9,409 bases of DNA from Candidatus Fischerbacteria bacterium RBG_13_37_8 (GCA_001780385.1 MFGW01000138.1:21890-31298), one strand, 5' to 3'. Counted from the first letter of the stretch, positions 1-6,065 are shown. Made by a program: numbers and translations. The notes: generated from the letters alone by a model not told the origin.

Positions 1-261
1 TTGAGAGACTCAAATGGTGCCTATTATGATCTATCAGATATTCTTTGCAGTATAAAAAGCTATGCATCACGCAAGATTAATATAGCATTGAAAAGAAGAG
101 GAAGTTTATGGGAGATAGAAAGTTGGGATAGAATAATAAGAGATGAGGATGATTTTAGTTCTAAATGGGATTATATAATGAATAATCCAGTTGAAAAAGG
201 ATATTGTTCTCGGGTAGGGGATTATGCATTTATATGGAGCTACAGGCCTGGAGACCTGTAG
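1..261 (+). CDS. REP-associated (IS200-like) tyrosine transposase, 3' part
   Basis: This is the C-terminal 86 codons of a Y1 HUH single-strand DNA transposase of the RAYT/IS200-like family, open at the window edge. These enzymes nick at palindromic REP-type repeats. The family signature is visible: a helix with KSYASRKIN (its Tyr is a candidate nucleophile), then LWEIESWDRIIRDEDDF and the conserved YIMNNPVEKGY block, ending in an aromatic FIWSY. The HUH histidines lie in the missing N-terminal part. TTG at position 1 is not a convincing start. The last codons (GDL-stop) are inside the first unit of the 23-bp array downstream, so the repeat supplies the stop codon. The RAYT assignment is strong; activity cannot be judged. 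Confidence 0.85.
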   Translation: MRDSNGAYYDLSDILCSIKSYASRKINIALKRRGSLWEIESWDRIIRDEDDFSSKWDYIMNNPVEKGYCSRVGDYAFIWSYRPGDL

Positions 262-265
262 CTCC
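236..265. repeat. REP-like hairpin at the RAYT gene end
   Basis: GGAGCTACAGG (236-246) and CCTGTAGCTCC (255-265) form a perfect 11-bp inverted repeat with an 8-nt loop. The stem spans the last RAYT codons and the start of the tandem array. RAYT enzymes act on imperfect palindromes of about this size, so this is a candidate substrate. It is the only place in the array where the full complementary arm is present; the later repeat units carry only the right arm. Confidence 0.7.
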
Positions 266-353
266 TCATCCTGGAGACCTGTAGCTCCTCATCCTGGAGA
301 CCTGTAGCTCCTCATCCTGGAGACCTGTAGCTCCTCATCCTGGAGACCTGTAG
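247..353. repeat. 23-bp tandem repeat array (4.6 units)
   Basis: Four identical head-to-tail 23-bp units start at 247, 270, 293 and 316. A partial fifth runs 339-353. Each unit is CCTGGAGACCTGTAG followed by CTCCTCAT. Within a unit, GGAG and CTCC can pair across an 8-nt loop. A decayed sixth copy seems to follow at about 365-386 (CGGAGATAGCTCC then CATCC). There is no spacer diversity, so this is not a CRISPR. The array begins inside the RAYT stop codon, which suggests repeat amplification linked to the transposase or by slippage. Confidence 0.9.
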
Positions 354-405
354 TTACTCTATTTCGGAGATAGCTCCTTTTCATCCTCTTCTTGCCTTCT
401 GATCC

Positions 406-434
406 TTGACTATCATTATACTTTTTTTTATAAT
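406..434 (+). promoter_or_regulatory. Sigma-70-type promoter for the small ORF at 448
   Basis: TTGACT (406-411) and a perfect TATAAT (429-434) are separated by exactly 17 nt. Transcription should start near 441, only about 7 nt before the ATG at 448, giving a very short leader. No Shine-Dalgarno sequence is visible. This also argues against reading TTG at 406 as a start codon, because it is the -35 element. Confidence 0.6.
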
Positions 435-447
435 AAAACCAGTAAAA

Positions 448-618
448 ATGAAACCTGTAGTAAAAAAATTGAAAAATTTCAAAGAAGCAGAAAAATCAGA
501 AATACTGCAACAGATTAATGCCACGCATGAAGAAAGACAAAAAATTGCCAAGAACCTGAAAGAAAGATTCTATGGGGAAAATGTTCCAGATGTAAAAGAA
601 GCTGCAAATGAAAAGTAA
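448..618 (+). CDS. Small charged protein, possible antitoxin-like partner
   Basis: A 56-residue, Lys/Glu-rich protein with no signal peptide or membrane segment. It starts at the ATG at 448. The frame opens further upstream at a TTG, but that lies in the promoter. The pattern KNFKEAEKSEILQQI followed by THEERQKIAKNLKERFYG resembles short proteins with FxEAE... and (S/T)PEER... helices, which often precede nucleotidyltransferase genes of the AbiEii/MNT type. That resemblance comes from memory and is not proven here. The next reading frame starts at 608, inside this gene, and is truncated. Function is otherwise unknown. Confidence 0.5.
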   Translation: MKPVVKKLKNFKEAEKSEILQQINATHEERQKIAKNLKERFYGENVPDVKEAANEK

Positions 619-670
619 TTACTTTACAAAGGATCTTGATGATTTACAGTATTTAATGGCTATAAAATAA
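608..670 (+). pseudogene. 20-codon remnant overlapping the small ORF
   Basis: An ATG at 608 overlaps the preceding stop by 11 bp and opens a 20-residue frame, MKSNYFTKDLDDLQYLMAIK, before a TAA at 668. The overlap looks like translational coupling. The FTKDLDDLQYL segment is like the first helix of small nucleotidyltransferase-type proteins that usually follow such short ORFs, but the catalytic GG/GSxxD region is absent. The simplest reading is the 5' stub of a lost partner gene. It could also be a chance frame. Confidence 0.25.
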
Positions 671-704
671 TCCTTAATTATTTTTCACGATTATTATTCC
701 TGTC

Positions 705-721
705 CCTTATGTGCCATAAGG
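705..721. terminator. Hairpin between convergent genes, possible terminator
   Basis: CCTTATG (705-711) and CATAAGG (715-721) pair perfectly across a 3-nt loop. The hairpin lies between the plus-strand small ORFs and the minus-strand RNA ligase gene ending at 758. On the plus strand it is followed after about 10 nt by a run of seven T. On the minus strand no T run follows. A terminator for the plus-strand unit is possible but atypical. Confidence 0.3.
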
Positions 722-757
722 TTATTCTGCATTTTTTTGTTCATCATCAAGAATGCT

Positions 758-1531
758 TTAATCAAACTTTTCCTGGTCTTCTATTTCCGGATAGCCCTGC
801 TTATCATATTCATGAATTGCAATATCCGGATAAAACCAGTCAAACATATCGCGCCTCAGTTTTGCCATCCAGGTCTCGTTCCCGGCTTTTCGCTTGAGAT
901 TATAAAAAACAATTCCCTCTGCAAACACTTTATCATCGATTCCTTTTTTTGATGCGATTTTCTGATAATAGCGTGAATGCAGCCAGTCTTTGAACCAGTC
1001 GCTCCAGTTTTCGAAGATGCGTTCATGCTCATGGAAAGACCTATAGCGAAGGTCGCTGATAGCTTTTTCAAAAGGATACCACTCGTGGAAGTCGAGCTTG
1101 TATGGATTGCCCTGGATTTTAGGTCCTATGCATTCTCCCGCCTGTTCCCCATCAGCTTTGACATATCCTTTATTTATGGAACGGAATATGCCTTCGATGA
1201 TATGATTTTTTCCACCAATGATCTGAAGTGGATCAATTATATTTTTTCTATTCTGAAGCGCGATAAGTCTTCCATGTTCTGTTTTTAATTTAACATTCGT
1301 GCCATTAAGCTTTTCCACAGCAAAAGTATCCTCGTCTTCAAATACCCATTCATAACCGGGATTAACTTTATTGATGACAAGGTATAGCTCAGCATTGCGC
1401 ATGCCATATTTTCTTCCATGCTGTTTATAATCTTCCTTATCAACTTGAAAAGTCTGCCGTAGAAAAGGACAGTACAGCTTTGGAAAATCTGTCATCACTG
1501 TTGATTCTGTTGCATGAGTATTCAAATTCAT
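758..1531 (-). CDS. Rnl2-like RNA ligase
   Basis: A 257-aa nucleotidyltransferase-superfamily enzyme of the RNA ligase type. It would use ATP, form a lysyl-AMP intermediate and seal nicked or broken RNA. Motif I is KLNGTN at residues 74-79 (Lys74 nucleophile); the K-x-x-GTN form is typical of T4 Rnl2-like and editing ligases (KxHGTN), not KxDG DNA ligases. A GEC-IGPKIQGN block sits at 132-142, motif IV EGIVFYN at 205-211, and motif V contains MAKLRRDMF with Lys224. No extra C-terminal domain is present beyond about 30 residues. The start at 1531 has only a weak upstream AGG. Met13 is an alternative start, also without a clear ribosome binding site. The start codon overlaps the stop of the VIT/vWA remnant frame (ATGA), suggesting coupling in the minus-strand unit. 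It could serve RNA repair. Confidence 0.8.
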   Translation of the reverse strand: MNLNTHATESTVMTDFPKLYCPFLRQTFQVDKEDYKQHGRKYGMRNAELYLVINKVNPGYEWVFEDEDTFAVEKLNGTNVKLKTEHGRLIALQNRKNIIDPLQIIGGKNHIIEGIFRSINKGYVKADGEQAGECIGPKIQGNPYKLDFHEWYPFEKAISDLRYRSFHEHERIFENWSDWFKDWLHSRYYQKIASKKGIDDKVFAEGIVFYNLKRKAGNETWMAKLRRDMFDWFYPDIAIHEYDKQGYPEIEDQEKFD

Positions 1532-1731
1532 ATGAAAATTATATACCTAATCAGCAAAGAAAATAAAGCACCACATGTTTTATATATTAAAGTATTCGCA
1601 TATTGTTTTACCTTTGGTTGTTTGGCAATAATGTCGCCGCCGGTGAAATAACCCTCTGCCTGCTGTGTGTTGAGCAATTGCAGGTACCATTCGTCATCTG
1701 GTTTGGTGGTTATTGGCTTCGCTAAATCTAT
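1528..1731 (-). pseudogene. Frameshifted C-terminal remnant of the VIT/vWA gene
   Basis: Immediately after the TAG that ends the VIT/vWA frame, the -1 frame stays open for 67 codons to a TGA at 1530-1528. It begins IDLAKPITTKPDDEW and contains DDEWYLQLLNTQQAEGYF. Such a W-x-x-LL-x-x-Q-x-x-xG(S/Y)F segment is typical of the far C-terminus of long VIT/vWA proteins. It is therefore most likely the tail of the same gene, brought close by a deletion and put out of frame. The last 15 or so residues (LFSLLIRYIIFI) look like unrelated junction sequence. Its stop overlaps the RNA ligase ATG by two bases. Confidence 0.6.
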
Positions 1732-2900
1732 TTTATCAGCTTTGCATCATTAACTTTTACCATTACGGTGTAGCTGTCACCTTCAAAAAGCGGCGGATAC
1801 TCGGCTGGTAATTCAACATCTGCGCCGGTGAATTCAAGCTTTATATTGCTGATGAAGGGCTGGTTTAACCGGGCAAATTGCCGCAATACCTTCGGCTGTA
1901 TCTTCTCGCCGGGTTGAATCATCTCACATACCCCGCCTGTGGCGCGTGCTACTCCCTTAGTGAGATGATGACTGGCGCCATACCCTATGCCAAATGTGAA
2001 AATCCGCATGCGCTTGCGTGCTTCTGTCGCTTTGCGTATCGATGAACCTTCCATCGAACCGGAACAATCAAGCACAAATATTACTTCGGATTTGATATCA
2101 AATTTTTCTGCAAAATTATCAAATGATGGATAAAAACGCACAAGCGCCGCTTTCTGCCCATTTTCATGCGCGGCTATGATGCACACCGGCTCCTCTGATT
2201 GTGCAGTAGCTATCTCTGCAATGAAGTCCCTGTCTAAGTTAGTGTGCCCTTCAGCTAATGTCACAATGGTATAGGAACCTTTATGGCTTACATTAATGGC
2301 ATGAGAGGGTGAGGTGATCTCAATTACTTGCTTTGATAAAATGCGAACGTTTATTCCAAACTTGTAAGGGACGCCTGTCGTATAAGGAGGAGTGATTCGG
2401 TCAGCTTTGACAGGATCTTCCGTGGCTGGCACATAACGCGGACTTACCGTGGTTGGTATCTGTAATCGTATAACGCCATCCACTACCGGCAATTCTGATA
2501 CATAAAATATGCGAACTGTCACCTCCTGTCCGTGTTTGATATTGCCAACCGAAATGATCAGAATATCCTGTGCTTCCTGGTCTAATAAATATGCAGCATC
2601 ACCGTCCTGGATCGCTTTATCATAGATTTTGAATGCTTTTTCACGCTCCTCCGCAACTCCTTTGATTGTCCTCCCATCAGTCTCTATTTCAAAACCACAT
2701 ACCGCCGCACTTTCTTCCAGCGGGAAGCAGTACACAACCTCTACAGCATTTTGCTCCATATTTTTGTACTGCTGAATCAAAGTGGTGTGAGCCGCTACAT
2801 CCTTTATCTCTACTTCTACCTGCACATCTTTGAGTGTAACGCAGCGAGGCTCCTCGTCGGGAATCGCTGGAGAAATATAAAAACCTGCCTGTCTAATCAT
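1728..2900 (-). CDS. VIT and vWA domain protein, vWA core deleted
   Basis: A 390-aa protein with an inter-alpha-trypsin-inhibitor-like VIT domain (about residues 15-145; YKNMEQNAVEVVYCFPL and EEREKAFKIYDKAI are typical) followed by the start of a von Willebrand A domain. The MIDAS motif DCSGS is at 278-282. Only about 15 residues later the sequence reads RIFTFGIGYGASHHLTKGVARATGG, which in intact relatives lies roughly 100 residues downstream. The central vWA strands and helices, with the MIDAS Thr and the TDG aspartate, are therefore missing in frame near 2010-2033. The protein also stops at about half the usual 700-800 aa, and a C-terminal fragment is found in another frame. Metal-dependent adhesion is probably lost. 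The start overlaps the MerR gene by 8 bp, with GGAGGA about 16 nt upstream. Treat it as a decaying gene; domain identity is firm. Confidence 0.8.
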   Translation of the reverse strand: MIRQAGFYISPAIPDEEPRCVTLKDVQVEVEIKDVAAHTTLIQQYKNMEQNAVEVVYCFPLEESAAVCGFEIETDGRTIKGVAEEREKAFKIYDKAIQDGDAAYLLDQEAQDILIISVGNIKHGQEVTVRIFYVSELPVVDGVIRLQIPTTVSPRYVPATEDPVKADRITPPYTTGVPYKFGINVRILSKQVIEITSPSHAINVSHKGSYTIVTLAEGHTNLDRDFIAEIATAQSEEPVCIIAAHENGQKAALVRFYPSFDNFAEKFDIKSEVIFVLDCSGSMEGSSIRKATEARKRMRIFTFGIGYGASHHLTKGVARATGGVCEMIQPGEKIQPKVLRQFARLNQPFISNIKLEFTGADVELPAEYPPLFEGDSYTVMVKVNDAKLIK

Positions 2901-3288
2901 GCTTATTGACTTGGCGTCCTCCTTTTTTTAGGTTTATGATAAAATCCTGAATTTGTTTTAATTCCCGGCTGTCGAGCTTGTTTTGTGCAAACAATAACTC
3001 AATGCCTGGAGTTATGTTAAATTTTTCCCAGATTGTTGTCAGTACTTCTTCCTCACGATCAATACTAACCGGTATTGCTTTTCCCTCAAGCATTTCTTTT
3101 ATGTGAATGAGGGGCACACCCTGTTCAGTCCATTGCAATATTTTCTTGAGCTGTTCAAGGTGTTCATCCGTGTAGTAAGCGCCGCGACCGCCGCTGAGTG
3201 GTGGTTTCAGGAGTCCACGTTGGATGTAGTAGCGGATCGTTCTACGGATTGACCCGGTTGTTTTAGCCAGATAATCGATATTGTACAT
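2893..3288 (-). CDS. MerR-family transcriptional regulator
   Basis: A 131-aa regulator with the N-terminal MerR winged helix-turn-helix: YNIDYLAKTTGSIRRTIRYY (residues 2-21), then QRGLLKPP and the GRGAYYTDEHLEQL wing and helix region. A basic helical tail (residues 105-127) may be the dimerisation coiled coil. No cysteine cluster for metal binding is seen, so the effector is unknown. The ATG at 3288 is chosen because GGGAG lies 8 nt upstream and the MerR fold begins right after it. A longer frame to 3363 would add 25 residues that do not fit the family. Its stop overlaps the VIT/vWA start by 8 bp, so it likely controls its own operon, including the VIT/vWA gene and perhaps the ligase. Confidence 0.85.
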   Translation of the reverse strand: MYNIDYLAKTTGSIRRTIRYYIQRGLLKPPLSGGRGAYYTDEHLEQLKKILQWTEQGVPLIHIKEMLEGKAIPVSIDREEEVLTTIWEKFNITPGIELLFAQNKLDSRELKQIQDFIINLKKGGRQVNKHD

Positions 3289-3295
3289 AATAGTA

Positions 3296-3301
3296 ACTCC
3301 C
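3296..3301 (-). promoter_or_regulatory. Ribosome binding site deciding the MerR start
   Basis: Read on the minus strand, GGGAGT lies 7-8 nt before the ATG at 3288. It supports the shorter start over the 25-codon extension. Confidence 0.6.
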
Positions 3302-3304
3302 TTA

Positions 3305-3332
3305 AGTATACATAAACATAACACTAATTGAA
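3305..3332 (-). promoter_or_regulatory. Possible promoter of the MerR operon
   Basis: On the minus strand, TTCAAT (3332-3327) and TATACT (3310-3305) are spaced 16 nt apart, just upstream of the MerR ribosome binding site. The -10 is good and the -35 weak. An imperfect inverted repeat with a 2-nt bulge (3331-3354, core ACCGC/GCGGT) adjoins it and could be an operator. The assignment is tentative. Confidence 0.3.
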
Positions 3333-3443
3333 CTAAACCGCTTCGCGGTAGTTTTCTTAGCATACGGCCTTCCTATAAAAAATTATTCTTACCTCTAACA
3401 AACTTTTTTTTGAAAAATGCTAATGAGACAGCTTGGCTCATTA

Positions 3444-3472
3444 TTGCCATTAGAAATAGTCATCGGTAATTT
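3444..3472 (+). promoter_or_regulatory. Weak candidate promoter for the IS91 unit
   Basis: TTGCCA (3444-3449) and TAATTT (3467-3472) are spaced 17 nt apart upstream of the integrase gene. The -35 matches the consensus at five of six positions; the -10 is poor. Between this and the gene lies an AATACC/GGTATT inverted repeat (3489-3494 and 3510-3515). Confidence 0.22.
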
Positions 3473-3541
3473 ATTAGTGGATTAACAGAATACCTACGGC
3501 ATGTTCACGGGTATTCACAATATTAACCAAAGGAGGTACTA

Positions 3542-4399
3542 ATGACTATTTTACGACAAAAAATGATTAATGCGATGAAACTGCGAGGATTTTCTGAGCG
3601 CACACAGGATAGCTATGTGATGGCAATAGCGGCAATGGCGCGATTCTATAAAGAAGCGCCGGATAAGATAAGCAAAGAGAAAGTACAAGCATATCTACTG
3701 CAGCTTTGGGATACGCAGAAGCTTTCCTGGAGTAGCTGCAATGTAGTGGTTTCAGCGCTTCGATTTTTCTATGTTCAGCTTTTGGGCATCCAAGAAATGA
3801 GACTATGGATTCCTCCAAGAAAGGTAGAGAGCAAGCTGCCGGAGATTCTTAGCAAAGAGGAAGTAGAGCGTATTTTGAGCGCCTTGGAGAATCCAAAGCA
3901 TCGCACGCTGCTAATGACAACATATGCTGGAGGGCTTCGAGTAAGCGAGGTAGTCAATCTGCAAGTAAAAGATATAGATAGTCAACGGATGACGATACGA
4001 GTTAAACAAGGGAAGGGGCGAAAGGATCGCTATACTATTTTATCCAGAAAGTTGCTTGTTCAATTGCGGGATTATTGGAAAATACAAAGGCCACCAGTAT
4101 ATTTATTTCCCGGCACGAAATTAAATGAGCCCTTATGCAGGCAATCGGCTCTTTTAATTTATCATAAGGCAAAAAGTAAAGCTGGCATAACCAAAGAAGG
4201 TGGGATTCATAGCCTTCGTCATGCTTTTGCTACCCATATGCTCGAAGCAGGCGTGGATTTACGCACCATACAACTGATGATGGGACACAGTTCGATTCGT
4301 AGCACTATGCGATATTTACATGTGACCAGCAAGCACATGGGGACAATCATCAGTCCATTGGATTTATTGGACCTGCCTGACGGTAGGTTATTGCAGTAG
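3542..4399 (+). CDS. Tyrosine recombinase of the IS91-like element
   Basis: A 285-aa XerC/D-like integrase with all catalytic residues: Arg133 (GGLRVSE), Lys158 in the QGKGRKDR hairpin, His223-x-x-Arg226 (HSLRHAFATHML), His249 (MMGHSS) and the nucleophile Tyr258 (MRYLH). The N-terminal SAM-like core-binding domain covers about residues 1-90. The start is secure: AAAGGAGGT ends 4 nt before the ATG. It ends 7 bp before the IS91 transposase, so the two are cotranscribed. In this IS91 subgroup the recombinase may resolve or integrate transposition intermediates, but that role is inferred. No attC sites or the extra helix of integron integrases are seen. Confidence 0.88.
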   Translation: MTILRQKMINAMKLRGFSERTQDSYVMAIAAMARFYKEAPDKISKEKVQAYLLQLWDTQKLSWSSCNVVVSALRFFYVQLLGIQEMRLWIPPRKVESKLPEILSKEEVERILSALENPKHRTLLMTTYAGGLRVSEVVNLQVKDIDSQRMTIRVKQGKGRKDRYTILSRKLLVQLRDYWKIQRPPVYLFPGTKLNEPLCRQSALLIYHKAKSKAGITKEGGIHSLRHAFATHMLEAGVDLRTIQLMMGHSSIRSTMRYLHVTSKHMGTIISPLDLLDLPDGRLLQ

Positions 4400-4406
4400 G
4401 GTAGCG

Positions 4407-5642
4407 ATGAAGCTTATCTGCTGTAGCCAACAAGAGGAGGCAGAGGCTCAACAAAATAGAACCCAGTGTGAACTTGCCGATATATTTCGCATGCACGCAA
4501 AGAGCTACCGCGAGAATCATTCTCTGCCATTGCTTCATCTTAAAGTAATGCATGCTATCGAGATCTGCAGAACAGCTTATCTTGGAGGTCACATAGAAAA
4601 GTGCGATCATTGCGGACATGAAAGAATATCTTATAACTCATGCCGCAACCGTCACTGCCCAAAATGCCAGAGTTTGCCTAAAGCAAAATGGATTCAAGAT
4701 AGAAAGAAGGAGTTACTGCCGGTCTCTTACTTCCACACGGTCTTTACTCTGCCTCATGAACTCAATCTCATTGTATTACGCAACAAGAAGACTATCTTTA
4801 ATATTCTGTTTCGCGCTGTTGCTGAGACGCTCCAGGAATTTGCCGCCAACGAAGGTGGCAGGATTGGATTTATTGCTATCTTGCATACATGGGATCAAAC
4901 TCTCACGGACCACTTTCATCTGCATTGCCTCATAGCCGGTGGCATGCTCTCTCTCGATGACGCACAATGGATTCCTCTTCGCAAAAACTACCTTTTTCCT
5001 GTAAAGGCGCTTTCCAAAAAGTTCAGAGGAAAATTCATTTATTATCTAAAACAGGCATTTACAGATGGCAATCTCATTTTCCCAGGTAAAATAGCGCATC
5101 TTGCAAATGCCAATGAATTTGAACGATTAATCCGCAAACTTTGGAAAAAAGATTGGATTGTTTACTCAAAAAAACCTTTTGTAGAGCCTTGCCACGTTCT
5201 TGACTATCTCGGCAGATACACGCATCGAGTTGCTATATCGAATAACCGGATAATCTCAGTTCAGGATCGAATGGTAAGCTTTCAGTACAAAGACCGTAAA
5301 CATGACAATAAGTTAAAAGTTATGACTCTTGATGCAGATGAATTCATGCGCCGTTTCCTGCTCCATGTTTTACCTGACTCCTTTGTTCGCATCAGACATT
5401 TCGGATTCCTTGCCAATCGCAGCAAAAAGCATTCGCTCTTTCTCTGCAGACAATTTCTTCATATCCCACCTGAATCAATGCCACAAACTGAAATGAAAAC
5501 CAGAGAATTTTTAATTGAATTAACAGGCATAGACCTGAACCAATGTCCTCTGTGCAAAAAAGGAACTATGAGCATTATCGCTCAGCTTCCCCCTGCTTTT
5601 GCCTCTTTTTATGCCCAACCTGATTTTTTCGATTCATCATGA
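4407..5642 (+). CDS. IS91-family Y2 HUH transposase
   Basis: A 411-aa rolling-circle transposase. The N-terminal zinc-binding domain has Cys66-x2-Cys69 and Cys79-x4-Cys84-x2-Cys87 (SCRNRHCPKCQ). The HUH motif is at 169-173 (HFHLH, with His171 and His173 as the likely metal ligands). The paired catalytic tyrosines are Tyr267 and Tyr271 in DYLGRYTHRVAIS, the Y-x3-Y spacing of Y2 enzymes. A C-terminal CPLC (380-383) may bind a second metal. Length is normal and no key residue is missing, so it could be active. Initiation probably depends on coupling to the integrase 7 bp upstream, because no good Shine-Dalgarno is visible. Confidence 0.9.
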   Translation: MKLICCSQQEEAEAQQNRTQCELADIFRMHAKSYRENHSLPLLHLKVMHAIEICRTAYLGGHIEKCDHCGHERISYNSCRNRHCPKCQSLPKAKWIQDRKKELLPVSYFHTVFTLPHELNLIVLRNKKTIFNILFRAVAETLQEFAANEGGRIGFIAILHTWDQTLTDHFHLHCLIAGGMLSLDDAQWIPLRKNYLFPVKALSKKFRGKFIYYLKQAFTDGNLIFPGKIAHLANANEFERLIRKLWKKDWIVYSKKPFVEPCHVLDYLGRYTHRVAISNNRIISVQDRMVSFQYKDRKHDNKLKVMTLDADEFMRRFLLHVLPDSFVRIRHFGFLANRSKKHSLFLCRQFLHIPPESMPQTEMKTREFLIELTGIDLNQCPLCKKGTMSIIAQLPPAFASFYAQPDFFDSS

Positions 5643-5928
5643 TTATGTGCTTTCATCCCTTTAAAATAAAATGTATTACCTTGGCGCTTTATAACAACTT
5701 CCAGTACTGGTCTACCCTCGAAAGCATACCCTCACTAAAAATAGAAATAAATCCCATATACAATCTGTTCAAAAATTCATCTGTTGCCAGACAAATCAAC
5801 CTTATCTTATTTCCTTCTCTTAAAATAATTCCTTCATTAAACTTATCTGGCCCCCTTACTCATTAAAGCATATTTTTTCAATCCCCATAGCAAATTATAT
5901 TTTCCCGCTCAGCGGCTTAGTCCAACAC
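5643..5928. other. Non-coding tail of the IS91-like element
   Basis: About 290 bp of AT- and pyrimidine-rich DNA follow the transposase. A 75-codon frame (5639-5866) starts at an ATGATTATG overlapping the transposase stop. It has no ribosome binding site and no recognisable protein pattern, so I do not call it a gene. A small hairpin, CCGCT-c-AGCGG (5905-5915), lies near the right edge. Confidence 0.5.
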
Positions 5929-5987
5929 ATTTTATCCGCAATGCATCCTTGTACTGCGGATAAAATCCTATGCATTATGTGAAGTTC
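5929..5987. repeat. Candidate IS91 origin end: hairpin plus GTTC
   Basis: ATTTTATCCGCA (5929-5940) and TGCGGATAAAAT (5955-5966) form a perfect 12-bp inverted repeat around a 14-nt loop. GTTC follows at 5984-5987. IS91-family origins have a subterminal hairpin downstream of the transposase gene and abut a GTTC/CTTG-type target. No T run follows, so it is not a typical terminator. The role is inferred from position and layout. Confidence 0.45.
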
Positions 5988-5989
5988 TT

Positions 5990-6060
5990 TATTATGTAAA
6001 GTAAGGCTGCATAAAGATAGATCTCATCAAGATTAATGCGCGACTCAGCTTTACATAATA
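5990..6060. repeat. Nested inverted repeat in the RIT left end
   Basis: TATTATGTAAAG (5990-6001) and CTTTACATAATA (6049-6060) are perfect 12-bp inverted arms separated by 47 bp. The inner arm is part of the terminal repeat shared with the right end. Two opposed sites at one end could each bind a recombinase. Confidence 0.65.
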
Positions 6061-6065
6061 ATTAT
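6022..6065 (+). repeat. Left inverted terminal repeat of the RIT element
   Basis: It matches the reverse complement of 9366-9409 at 41 of 44 positions. The three mismatches fall in the middle (6035, 6037, 6041). Both flanks are perfect: TCTCATCAAGATT on the outside and GACTCAGCTTTACATAATA plus ATTAT on the inside. Confidence 0.88.

Larger units (their letters stand above)
3421..5987 (+). mobile_element. IS91-like element with a companion tyrosine recombinase
   Basis: The unit holds a tyrosine recombinase and a Y2 HUH transposase in tandem, an arrangement known in a subgroup of IS91-family elements. IS91 elements move by rolling-circle transposition, have no terminal inverted repeats, and insert next to a GTTC-type tetranucleotide at the origin end. 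The right end is inferred from a perfect 12-bp inverted repeat (5929-5940 with 5955-5966) followed at 5984-5987 by GTTC. The left end is uncertain. A 7-bp inverted repeat (TAATGAG 3421-3427 with CTCATTA 3437-3443) is a candidate terminus hairpin, but the edge could lie anywhere in about 3365-3490. Confidence 0.6.

Noticed and set aside
247..353. CRISPR array
   Set aside because: The units are contiguous 23-bp tandem copies with no unique spacers and no cas genes nearby.
406..447. Upstream TTG start extending the small ORF
   Set aside because: The TTG is part of the -35 box and the extension covers the -10 box; the ATG at 448 fits the promoter better.
977..1288. 103-codon plus-strand ORF
   Set aside because: It is antisense to the well-supported RNA ligase gene and shows no protein family pattern.
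3542..4399. Integron integrase
   Set aside because: No attC sites or cassettes follow and the integron-specific insert is not seen; the neighbour is an IS91 transposase.
5639..5866. 75-codon ORF after the IS91 transposase
   Set aside because: No ribosome binding site, a composition like non-coding AT-rich DNA, and no recognisable motif.
5929..5966. Rho-independent terminator
   Set aside because: The perfect stem is AT-rich at its base with a 14-nt loop and is followed by CCTATGC, not a T run.
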